From contig NZ_JACDXJ010000001.1 in the NCBI RefSeq assembly GCF_013520865.1, forward strand, positions 4,263,501 through 4,327,500: a stretch of 64,000 nucleotides of DNA, written 5' to 3'. The DNA comes from Microvirga mediterraneensis. GTDB lineage: Bacteria; Pseudomonadota; Alphaproteobacteria; Rhizobiales; Beijerinckiaceae. The position numbers and the translations under genes are program-made. The notes under the pieces are model-generated. The model saw nothing but the letters and a program-made list of their open reading frames with translations. It did not search any database and was not told where the DNA came from. Positions within the stretch are counted from its first letter, which is position 1, and every line of letters begins with the position of its first letter. Shown here one piece after another: positions 1 to 8,283 of this stretch.

Positions 1-708
1 ACCATCGGCCGTGCAGCGCGTAACGTGGAAGGCAAGGCGATCCTCTACGCCGACAAGATCACCGGCTCCATGGAGCGCGCGATCGCGGAGACCAACCGCC
101 GCCGCGAGAAGCAGCTCGCCTACAATGCCGAGCACGGCATCACGCCGCAGAGCGTGAAGAAGAACATCGCGGACATTCTCGAGAGCGTCTACGAGCGCGA
201 TCACGTGTCGGTCGATACGGGTCTCGCCGACAGGACCGTCGGCCACAACCTCAAGGCCGTCATCGCCGACATGGAGAAGCGCATGCGCGAAGCGGCCGCG
301 AACCTGGAGTTCGAGGAGGCCGCGCGCCTGCGCGACGAGCTCAAGCGCCTGCAGGCGACGGAGCTCGCGATCAGCGACGACCCGATGGCGCGGCAAAGCG
401 ACGTGGAGAAGGAAGCGGGAAAGTATGGCGGCTCGCGCAAATACGGCCGCAGCGCCAACCTGCCGCCGAAGGGGCTTCCCCCGTCACCCGATGGGGCGAG
501 CGAAGGCGACGAGGATTCCGAGTCTTACGGTCCCACCGGCAAGGGCCGCTCCGACGAGGGCACCCGCATCCGCAAGCCCGGCCTCGACGAGATGGGCCCG
601 GGCACCGACCGCGAGGTCCCGCTGAACTACCGCGAACGCCCGGCCGCCCGCTCCACGCAAGGCTTCGCGGGGCAGAAGCCGAAATACAAGGGGCGCAAGG
701 GACGGTAA
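1..708 (+). CDS. uvrB: UvrABC system protein B, C-terminal part (5' truncated by window edge)
   Basis: UvrB is the damage-verifying helicase subunit of nucleotide excision repair. The fragment opens inside the helicase core: residues 1-40 carry the TIGRAARN and DKITGSM segments typical of conserved motif VI and what follows. The UVR domain that contacts UvrC lies at about residues 88-118 of the fragment (key stretch [14 protein letters not shown]). After it comes a Gly/Lys/Arg-rich, low-complexity tail of about 110 residues, common in alphaproteobacterial UvrB and probably disordered. The start lies upstream of base 1. Its partner uvrC is encoded at 60.5-62.5 kb on the other strand. Identification is secure. 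Confidence 0.97.
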   Translation, partial: TIGRAARNVEGKAILYADKITGSMERAIAETNRRREKQLAYNAEHGITPQSVKKNIADILESVYERDHVSVDTGLADRTVGHNLKAVIADMEKRMREAAANLEFEEAARLRDELKRLQATELAISDDPMARQSDVEKEAGKYGGSRKYGRSANLPPKGLPPSPDGASEGDEDSESYGPTGKGRSDEGTRIRKPGLDEMGPGTDREVPLNYRERPAARSTQGFAGQKPKYKGRKGR

Positions 709-730
709 GCGGCGCTTCCTTATCGGGTGC

Positions 731-775
731 ATGTGATCACCGCCCCGGACTCGATCCGGGGACCTCGGCGAAGAC
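731..775. repeat. short palindromic repeat (R2-like half)
   Basis: This is a GATCACCGCCCCGGACTCG / ATCCGGGGACC type palindrome. It resembles one arm of the R2 elements found elsewhere in the window (for example 5466-5561 and 21611-21703). It sits just 3' of uvrB, next to an R1 repeat. Confidence 0.5.
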
Positions 776-784
776 AAAAGCACC

Positions 785-887
785 GGTGTCATTCCCGGCC
801 GGAGCGCAGCGGAGGGGAAGGGAACCCACAAGCCTGCGCTTGAACGTGGATCCCCTTCCCTCGCTTCGCTCGCCGGGGATGACACCG
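785..887. repeat. R1 palindromic intergenic repeat, copy 1
   Basis: Roughly 100 bp element bounded by the inverted ends CGGTGTCATTCCCGG and CCGGGGATGACACCG. A second internal pair (GGAGGGGAAGGGAA / TTCCCCTTCCC type) allows a long hairpin. Near-identical elements lie at 16114-16215, 17271-17368 and 28789-28891. It lies between the convergent uvrB and cyclase genes and could act as a bidirectional terminator or a REP-like mobile element. Confidence 0.8.
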
Positions 888-896
888 TAGCGTCCC

Positions 897-1709
897 TCAT
901 CGCCAGTTCACCGCGAAAGCCTCCACGGGCTGCGTAAACCCCTTCACGACGCGGCTTCCCAGGTCCACGAAGGAGAAGCGCGGGGCGACCAGGGTGGTGA
1001 TGATCTCCGACACCACGATGCTGTCGGGCTCGGCGCCCTGGCACAGGCGGGCGGCCTTCTGCACCGTCGCGCCGAACAGGTCGTTGTGGTCGGCCACGGG
1101 CTCACCCGCGTCGAGGCCGATGCGCACGCTCAGCTTTTCGCGGCTCGCCAGGTTGAAGGCCTCGAAAGCCTGCTGGATCGCCCGGGCGGCATCCACGGCG
1201 GCGGTCGCGTCGTCGAAGGCGGCCATGATCCCGTCTCCGGTGTGCTTGACCTCGCGCCCGCCTTTATCGCGCAGGGCGCGGCGCACCATGGCATCGTGCG
1301 CCCGCACCATCTCGACGGCGCGCGTATCGCCGAGGCGCGCCGTCATGGCGGTCGAGTCGACGATGTCGGTGAACATGATCGTGCGCAGGGCCGGATCGAC
1401 TCTGCCCCCGGAGCAGCAGGCGTCCGGCTCAGGATCGGAAATTCGGCCGAGGAAGGCCTCGACGGCCGACAGATCGACCGCGATCACGTCGCGGGCGATT
1501 TCCCCATGCGCCTCGTCGTGCACCTGCATGGCGGTCTCGATGTCGGGCGCGTCGATGAGGCAGAACGCGGTGCCGCGGGTGTCGTCGAACCAGTAGGTCA
1601 GGAACCGGACCCCGTATCGCCCCTGGACCTCCAGGTCCTGCTGGTGCACCTGGGCGATGTCGGCGGCGGTCAGGCCCTTCAGCTCGTGCCGGTCCAGGAA
1701 GATGGGCAT
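897..1709 (-). CDS. DUF4242 (SCO4226-type) domain fused to class III adenylate/guanylate cyclase
   Basis: 270 residues in two domains. Residues 1-85 match the small ferredoxin-like DUF4242 / SCO4226 nickel-binding family (MPIFLDRHEL opening, HDEAHG at 64-69). Residues 105-270 are a class III nucleotidyl cyclase domain. Visible active-site features are the two metal aspartates (D116 in FTDIVDST, D159 in GDG), a purine-selecting Lys (K155) and the Arg of the VxxAAR motif (R221). The usual Asn of VNxAAR is Gln217. No membrane segment or signal peptide is seen, so the protein is cytosolic. It probably makes cAMP in response to a metal or small ligand bound by the first domain; the ligand is inference. 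Confidence 0.85.
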   Translation of the reverse strand: MPIFLDRHELKGLTAADIAQVHQQDLEVQGRYGVRFLTYWFDDTRGTAFCLIDAPDIETAMQVHDEAHGEIARDVIAVDLSAVEAFLGRISDPEPDACCSGGRVDPALRTIMFTDIVDSTAMTARLGDTRAVEMVRAHDAMVRRALRDKGGREVKHTGDGIMAAFDDATAAVDAARAIQQAFEAFNLASREKLSVRIGLDAGEPVADHNDLFGATVQKAARLCQGAEPDSIVVSEIITTLVAPRFSFVDLGSRVVKGFTQPVEAFAVNWR

Positions 1710-1857
1710 GGTGGATATCCCTCCGTGCCCCCGGCCTTAACTTACACGGTTCGGCCAAAACGGGCGATGCCCCTTTCGTTCTGTCCCTAAGGGGTAAGCG
1801 ACGCGGCCGCCCGTCCGCCCGATCCGCACATTGTCGGACGGCCGCATCAACGAAAGC

Positions 1858-1890
1858 CGGATCCACTTTTGCGCGCGATGCGCTATGTAG
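1858..1890. repeat. R3-like repeat fragment
   Basis: Contains CCGGATCCACTTTTGCGCGC followed by GATGCGCTA, a partial relative of the R3 element at 49755-49873 and 23923-24070. It is placed just upstream of the aldo-keto reductase. Confidence 0.45.
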
Positions 1891-1923
1891 ACCCTCTGCC
1901 TCATGCCCCTGCTGGAGAGTTCG

Positions 1924-2967
1924 ATGGCCTATCTGCCCGCCGAGACCCGCTATGACGAGATGCTCTACAACCGGTGCGGCCGCAGCGGGTTGCTCCTGCC
2001 GGCGATCTCGCTCGGGCTCTGGCACAATTTCGGCGAGGACAAGTCGGCCGCTACCGCACGGGAGATCTGCCGGACCGCCTTCGACCTCGGCATCACGCAT
2101 TTCGATCTCGCCAACAATTACGGCCCCCCTCCCGGCTCGGCCGAAACCCTGTTCGGCGAGATCCTGCGCAACGATTTCCACGGCCTGCGCGACGAGCTGG
2201 TGATCTCCACCAAGGCGGGCTACCGCATGTGGCCCGGGCCCTATGGGGAATGGGGAAGCCGTAAATATGTGCTGTCGAGCCTCGACCAGAGCCTCAAGCG
2301 CATGGGGCTCGACTATGTCGACATTTTCTATTCCCATCGCTTCGACCCGAACACGCCGCTCGAGGAAACCATGCTGGCCCTCGATTCGGCCGTGCGGCAG
2401 GGCAAGGCGCTCTATGTGGGCCTCTCGTCCTACAACAGCCAACGCACCCGCGAGGCGCTGGCCATCCTGCGCGAGCTGAAGACGCCCTGCATCATCCATC
2501 AGCCGAGTTATTCCATGCTCAATCGCTGGATCGAGGAGGACGGGCTGCTCGACACCCTCGACGCGCTCGGCATGGGCTCCATCGTGTTCTCGCCGCTGGC
2601 GCAGGGCATGCTGACGACGAAATACCTCAACGGCATTCCGGACGAGAGCCGCGCGGCCCAGGGCAAGTCCCTGCGCACGAGCTTCCTCAACGAGGACAAC
2701 ATCGCCCGCATCCGCGGCCTCAACGGCATCGCCGAACGGCGCGGCCAGACCCTGGCCCAGATGGCCCTGGCCTGGGTCCTGCGCGGCGGGCGCGTCACCT
2801 CGGCGCTCATCGGCGCGAGCCGCCCCGAACAGGTCGTCGATTGCGTCGGCGCGCTCAAGAACCTCTCCTTCACGGCGGACGAGCTCGCCGAAATCGACCG
2901 CTATGCCGGCGAAGGCGACCTGAACATCTGGGCGGCCTCGGCGGAGCGGAAGGGACCCTCCCGGTAA
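1924..2967 (+). CDS. yghZ: aldo-keto reductase, L-glyceraldehyde-3-phosphate reductase type (YghZ-like)
   Basis: The protein follows the E. coli YghZ/Gpr family along its length: SLGLWHNFG near the N-terminus, then ITHFDLANNYGPPPGSAE, STKAGY, SLKRMGLDYVDIFYSHR, and the C-terminal NADPH-binding segment ending SALIGASRPEQV. The catalytic Asp and Tyr sit in the DLANNYGPP segment and Lys in STKAG. These enzymes reduce L-glyceraldehyde 3-phosphate or methylglyoxal-like aldehydes with NADPH. An upstream ATG at 1903 is in frame, but GGAGAG at 1914-1919 is correctly spaced only for the ATG at 1924, which is chosen. Stand-alone gene. Confidence 0.92.
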   Translation: MAYLPAETRYDEMLYNRCGRSGLLLPAISLGLWHNFGEDKSAATAREICRTAFDLGITHFDLANNYGPPPGSAETLFGEILRNDFHGLRDELVISTKAGYRMWPGPYGEWGSRKYVLSSLDQSLKRMGLDYVDIFYSHRFDPNTPLEETMLALDSAVRQGKALYVGLSSYNSQRTREALAILRELKTPCIIHQPSYSMLNRWIEEDGLLDTLDALGMGSIVFSPLAQGMLTTKYLNGIPDESRAAQGKSLRTSFLNEDNIARIRGLNGIAERRGQTLAQMALAWVLRGGRVTSALIGASRPEQVVDCVGALKNLSFTADELAEIDRYAGEGDLNIWAASAERKGPSR

Positions 2968-3081
2968 TCCACGGGAAGGTGTTAGCTTTTAGGCGTATAC
3001 TCCTTCGGAGGGACTTGAGAAGTCGGTTAACAAGTGGTTAATGCCAAGCTTCTTCGACCACTTGCCCCAGGGTCATCTCCC

Positions 3082-3486
3082 ATGGATTCCGTCACTGCCA
3101 TCGACAATCGTCGGAAAGACAGGCGTTTTCCCACCCATCACCCGGCAAAGATCATGCTGGGTCCGGAGGCGATGATCTCGTGCCTGGTGAAGGACATCTC
3201 CACCGGCGGAGCCAGGATCGCGGTCAAGCGGCACATGGATCTGCCGGAAAGCTTCGAGCTGTATATCGCGGCCCATGACCTGCAGGTGCGCCGCGCGCGG
3301 GTGTGCTGGCGCAACGGCGATTTCGCCGGCGTCGCGTTCAGTGCCGAGGAGGCCGATCTCGCACCGGCCGCGGATGGCCCCGACGCGCTGCGGTTCGAGG
3401 TCTGCCTCGAACAGGCCGCCATGCCGCCTCATCTCGCATCCAAGCCGGCCCGCAAGAACCTCAAGCTCTATCGCACCACGGCCTGA
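3082..3486 (+). CDS. PilZ domain protein
   Basis: 134 residues with a single PilZ domain. The two c-di-GMP contact motifs are visible: an Arg-rich RRKDRR segment near residue 10 (RxxxR type) and DISTGG near residue 40 (D/NxSxxG). The fold continues through the WRNGDFAGVAF strand near residue 85. It probably binds c-di-GMP and regulates motility, adhesion or an envelope process; no partner is next to it. The ATG at 3082 is preferred over an in-frame GTG at 3034 because homologous sequence begins there and AGGG lies at 3069. It converges on mutL with a 4-bp gap. Confidence 0.85.
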   Translation: MDSVTAIDNRRKDRRFPTHHPAKIMLGPEAMISCLVKDISTGGARIAVKRHMDLPESFELYIAAHDLQVRRARVCWRNGDFAGVAFSAEEADLAPAADGPDALRFEVCLEQAAMPPHLASKPARKNLKLYRTTA

Positions 3487-3490
3487 TCAC

Positions 3491-5341
3491 TTAGCGCCGC
3501 CCGAACAGCCGCTCGATATCCGTCAGCTTCAATTCCACATAGGTCGGCCGGCCGTGATTGCACTGGCCGGAGAGCGGCGTCGCCTCCATCTCGCGCAGCA
3601 GCGCGTTCATCTCCTCGGGACGCATGCGCCGTCCGGCGCGGATGGAGCCGTGGCAGGACATGCGCGAGAGCACGGCATCCAGACGCTCCTCCAGCGGGCT
3701 CGAAGCCCCCTGCCCCCATTCCGCCAGCGCATCGGCCACGTCCTGCACCAGCGCCTTGATGCGCCCGCCCGCAAGCGCCGAGGGCACCTCGCGCACCAGC
3801 AGCGCACCGTGGCCGAAGGGCTCGACCACGAGCCCCAGGTTCTCGAGCGAAGAGGCCTCCGCCAGCACGCGATCCGCATCGACGGGGTCTAGGTCGACCA
3901 CCTCGGGGATCAGCAGCAATTGCCGGGCGATGCCCGAGGCGGCCCGCTCGCGTTTCAGGCGCTCGTAGACGAGGCGCTCATGGGCCGCATGCTGGTCGAC
4001 GATGACGATGCCGTCCTGCGTCTGCGCGACGATATAGGTGCCGTGCAGTTGCGCGCGGGCAGCACCCAGCGGCGCCTCATCTGTTTCCGGCTCGACCTCG
4101 TGCAGCGTCGCGCGGCTGTCGGCTGACGGACTTGCGAGATCGGGCAGGTTCGCCTGCCTCTCAGAGAGCCCCGAGGCGGGCGCATAGGATCGTTCCGGCT
4201 CGTCGAGCGGCGCCTGCCAATGGGCGAAGGCGCTGGTCGGGCGGATCGCATGGGTGCGGTGCGGATAGGCCGGACGCGGCGACAGACCTCCTTGCGGGCG
4301 CAGGCTTTCCAGCGTGCGCGCGCCGCCCGTCGACGAGGCCCGGAAGGCATAGCGGGTGATCGCCTCCTTCAGCGCGCCGACCACGAAACCGCGCACGAAG
4401 GCCGGATCGCGGAAGCGCACCTCGGTCTTGGCCGGATGCACGTTGACGTCCACCGCCCGGGGATCGAGATCGATCATGATGGCGAGCACCGGATGCCGGT
4501 CCGAGGCCATCACGTCGGCGTAAGCCCCACGCACGGCGCCGAGCAAAAGCTTGTCGCGCACGGGCCGCCCGTTGACCACGAAATGGATCGCCGTGCCGGT
4601 GCCGCGATGATAGGTCGGCAGGCTCGCGAAACCGGTGAGCCGCACGCCCTCGCGCTCGACGCCGATGGACATGGCGTTCTCGTGGAACTCCGATCCCAGC
4701 ACCCGCGACAGACGACGCAGGAAACCGTGCTCGCCTGGCTCCTCCGGCGGATAGGTGAAGGCGGTGATGTGCTCGCCCGAAAGCGTGAACCGGATCGTCG
4801 GATGCGCGATGGCCAAACGCTTGACGATCTCGGCGACGGCCTGCGCTTCGGAGCGGTCGCTCTTCAGGAACTTCAGGCGCGCGGGCGTGGCGGCGAACAG
4901 GTCCGTCACCTCGACGCGGGTGCCCTTCGGTGCAGGCGCGGGTCGCACCGGCCCCTTCACGCCCGCCTCGACCACGAGCGACGAGCCTGTCTCGGCCTCT
5001 GCCGTACGGGTGACGATGGAGAGGCGCGCGACCGCCCCGATGGACGGCAGGGCCTCGCCGCGAAAGCCGAGGGTGTTGATCGAGAACAGATCGCCGTCCG
5101 GCAGCTTGGAGGTGGCGTGACGCTCGACCGCCAGTTCCAGGTCCTCCGGCGTCATGCCCCGTCCGTCGTCGACGATGCGGATCAGGCGCCGCCCACCGGC
5201 CTCGACGGCGATCTCGATGGAGGTCGCACCCGCGTCGACGGCGTTCTCGACCAGTTCCTTGACCGCCGCCGCCGGACGCTCGACGACCTCGCCCGCGGCG
5301 ATGCGGTCGACGAGGATGGGATCGAGGCGGCGGACATGCAT
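3491..5341 (-). CDS. mutL: DNA mismatch repair protein MutL
   Basis: 616 residues. The N-terminal GHKL ATPase is complete: ENAVDAGA (E32, N33), DDGRGM at 58-63, TLGFRGEAL near 90, and the later KGTRVEVTDLF segment. The middle is a Pro/Ala-rich linker (about 345-420). The C-terminal domain carries the endonuclease metal motif DQHAAHERLVYE, plus CHGSIR and NHGRPTYVEL, as in MutL proteins of bacteria without MutH. It acts with MutS in mismatch repair and makes the strand nick. The start ATG lies at the family's usual position (MHVRRLDP). Confidence 0.97.
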   Translation of the reverse strand: MHVRRLDPILVDRIAAGEVVERPAAAVKELVENAVDAGATSIEIAVEAGGRRLIRIVDDGRGMTPEDLELAVERHATSKLPDGDLFSINTLGFRGEALPSIGAVARLSIVTRTAEAETGSSLVVEAGVKGPVRPAPAPKGTRVEVTDLFAATPARLKFLKSDRSEAQAVAEIVKRLAIAHPTIRFTLSGEHITAFTYPPEEPGEHGFLRRLSRVLGSEFHENAMSIGVEREGVRLTGFASLPTYHRGTGTAIHFVVNGRPVRDKLLLGAVRGAYADVMASDRHPVLAIMIDLDPRAVDVNVHPAKTEVRFRDPAFVRGFVVGALKEAITRYAFRASSTGGARTLESLRPQGGLSPRPAYPHRTHAIRPTSAFAHWQAPLDEPERSYAPASGLSERQANLPDLASPSADSRATLHEVEPETDEAPLGAARAQLHGTYIVAQTQDGIVIVDQHAAHERLVYERLKRERAASGIARQLLLIPEVVDLDPVDADRVLAEASSLENLGLVVEPFGHGALLVREVPSALAGGRIKALVQDVADALAEWGQGASSPLEERLDAVLSRMSCHGSIRAGRRMRPEEMNALLREMEATPLSGQCNHGRPTYVELKLTDIERLFGRR

Positions 5342-5465
5342 GCGAAGAGCCGGACGTTCGGATTCGAGACAAAGAACATAGGGGCTGACGGCGACGGAAA
5401 CCAGAACGCGCGGCGTTATTCCCCAGGCTCCGTTTGGGTGATGTGACGGATGAAGCGCTCGCCTG

Positions 5466-5561
5466 TATCATCACCGGCCTTGTGCCGGTGATCTCGATCA
5501 CTTGAAGCATCGAGCCTCACCGTATCGAGATGGCCGGGACAAGCCCGGCCATGACGTGTAA
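5466..5561. repeat. R2 double-palindrome repeat
   Basis: Two hairpins in tandem: ATCACCGGCCTTGTGCCGGTGAT, then GATGGCCGGGACAAGCCCGGCCAT. The same arrangement, with variable arms, occurs at 21611-21703 and 25139-25226. It occupies the gap between mutL and pgi. Confidence 0.7.
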
Positions 5562-5575
5562 GGATTATCCGCCCC

Positions 5576-6892
5576 TCACCCCTGCGCGAGATATTCCTTC
5601 GCCAGGATCTTCGCCTCTTCCACGGCGGGCTGGTCGAACGGGTCGACGCCCATGGCGTAGCCAGCCAGGATCGTCTCCAGCATGAAGTGCATGAGAAGCT
5701 CGCCCAGGGCGCGCTCGTCCAGGGTCTCGACGTGGATCTGGCGGGTCGGGCGGCTGTTCTTGGCGAAGGTATCCGCCATGGCGCGACCCTGGGCGGCCAC
5801 GAGGTCGCCGATGGTCTTGCCCGCGAAGGCCGCCTGGCCGGCGCGCTTGGCCAGCGCCTCGTTCATCACCGGGCCCTTGCCGGCGACGCCGGTGGTCAGC
5901 ACGGTGAAGAGCTTGTCGTTGGGGCCCGCGAGATAAAGCTGCTGCTGGCTGTGCTGGTCCACGGGACCGATGGCCGCGACGGGCTGCGTGCCCTTGCCGT
6001 CCTTGCCCACGCTCTCGGCCCAGAGCTGAACCCACCAGCGGGTGAAGCGCTCCAGCCGGTCCGCATAGGCCATGGTGACCGCGATGCCCTTGCCGGCTTT
6101 CGCCGCCGCGACGTTCAGGGCGGCTCCCAGGGCGGCGGGTGCATCCTTGGCGGCCGCGCCGTTGCGGAAGGGCTCATAGGCATCGGCAGCGCCGCGGCGG
6201 ATGGCCTCGATGTCGAGGCCGAGCGCAGCGGCGGGCAGAAGGCCCACATTGGTCAGGACCGAGTATCGCCCGCCGATGCCGGGGTGATGATCGAGGAAGC
6301 GCACGCCTTCGGGCTCCAGGAGATCGCGCAGGGCGTTCTTGACCCCGTCCTTGCGGGGCTCGGACACGCCGAGGAACACATCCTTGGGATGTGCGCGCAG
6401 GCCGGCCTTCTCCAGGGCCGTGAGCACCGCGATGGTCTGCATCAGCGTCTCGCCCGTGCCGCCCGATTTCGAGATCGCCACGAACTTGGTCGAGGAGAGC
6501 GGCAGCTTGTGCAGGACACGGTCGAAGGTGATGGGATCGAGATTGTCGAGGAAGTGGATGCGCGGGCTCTCGGTAAACCGGCCGGTGCCGGGCACCGCGT
6601 AATCCTTCAATTGCGCCAGGGTCTGGCCGCCGAGGCTCGATCCGCCGACGCCGAGAACGACCACGTCGGTGGCATCGTCGCGCAGGAACGCCGCCGCTTC
6701 GCGAATGCTCGCCAGATCGTCCGTGGTGCGCGGCATGTGGAGCAGCGGCAACCGGCCCGAAGCATCGTCCTCGGCCAGCCGCTTCATGGCCTCTCCGACG
6801 AGCCCCAGCGCGTCGTCGAGCGCCGCCTGCGCGAGACCGCCTCCCCCGATATTGGCGTCAAGGGCAAGATCGATCGATTGCTGCAGGGCCAT
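5576..6892 (-). CDS. pgi: glucose-6-phosphate isomerase
   Basis: 438 residues, the short bacterial form. Two SIS-type sugar-phosphate binding segments are visible: GVGGSSLGG near residue 80 and SKSGGTGETLMQ near 141. Further on are GGRYSVLTNVGLLPA, QLWAESVGKDGKG (catalytic Glu) and GPVDQHSQQQLYLAGP (catalytic His). It interconverts glucose 6-phosphate and fructose 6-phosphate in the cytosol. The gene stands alone between repeats and the M16 peptidases. Confidence 0.96.
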   Translation of the reverse strand: MALQQSIDLALDANIGGGGLAQAALDDALGLVGEAMKRLAEDDASGRLPLLHMPRTTDDLASIREAAAFLRDDATDVVVLGVGGSSLGGQTLAQLKDYAVPGTGRFTESPRIHFLDNLDPITFDRVLHKLPLSSTKFVAISKSGGTGETLMQTIAVLTALEKAGLRAHPKDVFLGVSEPRKDGVKNALRDLLEPEGVRFLDHHPGIGGRYSVLTNVGLLPAAALGLDIEAIRRGAADAYEPFRNGAAAKDAPAALGAALNVAAAKAGKGIAVTMAYADRLERFTRWWVQLWAESVGKDGKGTQPVAAIGPVDQHSQQQLYLAGPNDKLFTVLTTGVAGKGPVMNEALAKRAGQAAFAGKTIGDLVAAQGRAMADTFAKNSRPTRQIHVETLDERALGELLMHFMLETILAGYAMGVDPFDQPAVEEAKILAKEYLAQG

Positions 6893-6976
6893 AAGCGTAC
6901 TCCGACTCGTTCAGGCAGGAGCGGAAGATTAGGGCAGAGACGGCCCTGAGGCTAGGGCTGTCTCTGCTCTGGAAGC

Positions 6977-8254
6977 CTACACCCCGGTCGGTCGGCCTGC
7001 GATCACCGTGAACATCCGGCCGTCGCCGAAGATGCGTTCGGCGGCCGCGCGGATGTCGGATTGCGTCACGGCTCCGACAAGGCCGTTGCGGCGGGCGATG
7101 TAGTCGATGCCGAGTCCCTCGAAGGCGATCTGCGCCAGAGTGTGGGCGATCTTGGTCGAGGTGTCGAAGCCGAGGGCATAGGAGCCGATGAGGTAGTCCT
7201 TGGCCTTCTGCAGTTCCTCGTCGGACGGGCCCTCGCTCGTCAGCTTCGCCATCTCGTCGGCGATGACGTCGAGCGCCTCGACCACGCGCTCGTTCTTGGT
7301 CGCGGTGTAGCCCCAGGTCATGCTCGCCGAGCGGTAGCTCACGAGCGACGTGCCGACGCTGTAGGCGAGACCGCGCTTCTCGCGCACCTCCTGGAACAGG
7401 CGCGACGTGAAGGCGCCGCCGCCCAGGATATGATTGAGAACGTAAGCCGGAATGAAGCCCGGGTCGCGCCAGGTGATGCCGTTCATGCCGAAACGGATCA
7501 CGGATTGCGGAACGTCGAGATCGACCACGATGCGCGATCCCAGCTTCTGCAGCGAAGCGGGTTCGATGATGCCGAGCGGCTTTGCCTCAGGCAGGGAGCC
7601 GAACACCTTGTCGAGCAGAACCGAAAGATTGTCGCCGCCGATCGCGCCGACGACCGCGACCTTCACGCGTCCGCGCGCGATGATCGACCGGTGCATGGCG
7701 ATGAGATCGTCCCGCGTGATCGCCGCCACGCTCTCGGGTGTGCCGGAGGTCGGGCGACCATAGGGATGGCCAGCGAAGCCCTCCTCGAAGAAACGGCGGG
7801 TCGCCATGACGCCGGGATCGTTCTGCTGGTACTTGAGGCCCGCGATGGTCTGGGCCCGCACGCGCTCGATGGCATCCTGGTCGAAGCGCGGCTCGGCGAG
7901 CGCGAGGCGCAAGAGCTCGAAGGCCTCGTCCGCATGCTTCACCAGCGTCTTGAGCGAGCCGCCGAGCGCATCGTTGCCCGCGTTGAAGGACAGCTCGATG
8001 GCGTGCGCCGCGAGTCGCTCCTGGAACGCATCGGAATCGTATTCGCCCGCGCCTTCGTCGAGCAGGCGAGCCAGCATCTGCGCCACGCCGGGCTTGTCCG
8101 CGGGATCGTGCGCCGAGCCGCCTTCGAAGATGAAGGAAACGGCGATCAGCGGCACGACGTCGGATTCGACGTGCCAAGCCTCGACGCCCTTGGCGGAGGT
8201 CAGAGCCTTCACCGTGGTCGGCGACGAGGACATGGTTTCGACAGAAGCTGTCAT
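6977..8254 (-). CDS. M16 family peptidase-like subunit, non-catalytic type
   Basis: 425 residues of the M16B fold. The usual HxxEH zinc motif is missing (the equivalent stretch reads AQMLARLLDEG), while the Arg/Tyr signature of the partner subunit is present (EVREKRGLAYSVGTS). It should form a heterodimer with the catalytic M16 protein encoded just upstream, as in the paired alphaproteobacterial PqqL/YmxG-like proteases. The start at 8254 is supported by GAGG five bases upstream; an open frame continues upstream into the neighbouring gene but has no family similarity there. Gap to the upstream gene is 29 bp, so the two are one operon. Confidence 0.9.
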   Translation of the reverse strand: MTASVETMSSSPTTVKALTSAKGVEAWHVESDVVPLIAVSFIFEGGSAHDPADKPGVAQMLARLLDEGAGEYDSDAFQERLAAHAIELSFNAGNDALGGSLKTLVKHADEAFELLRLALAEPRFDQDAIERVRAQTIAGLKYQQNDPGVMATRRFFEEGFAGHPYGRPTSGTPESVAAITRDDLIAMHRSIIARGRVKVAVVGAIGGDNLSVLLDKVFGSLPEAKPLGIIEPASLQKLGSRIVVDLDVPQSVIRFGMNGITWRDPGFIPAYVLNHILGGGAFTSRLFQEVREKRGLAYSVGTSLVSYRSASMTWGYTATKNERVVEALDVIADEMAKLTSEGPSDEELQKAKDYLIGSYALGFDTSTKIAHTLAQIAFEGLGIDYIARRNGLVGAVTQSDIRAAAERIFGDGRMFTVIAGRPTGV

Positions 8255-8283
8255 GATTACCTCGATTCTTGCGCAGGCGGACT

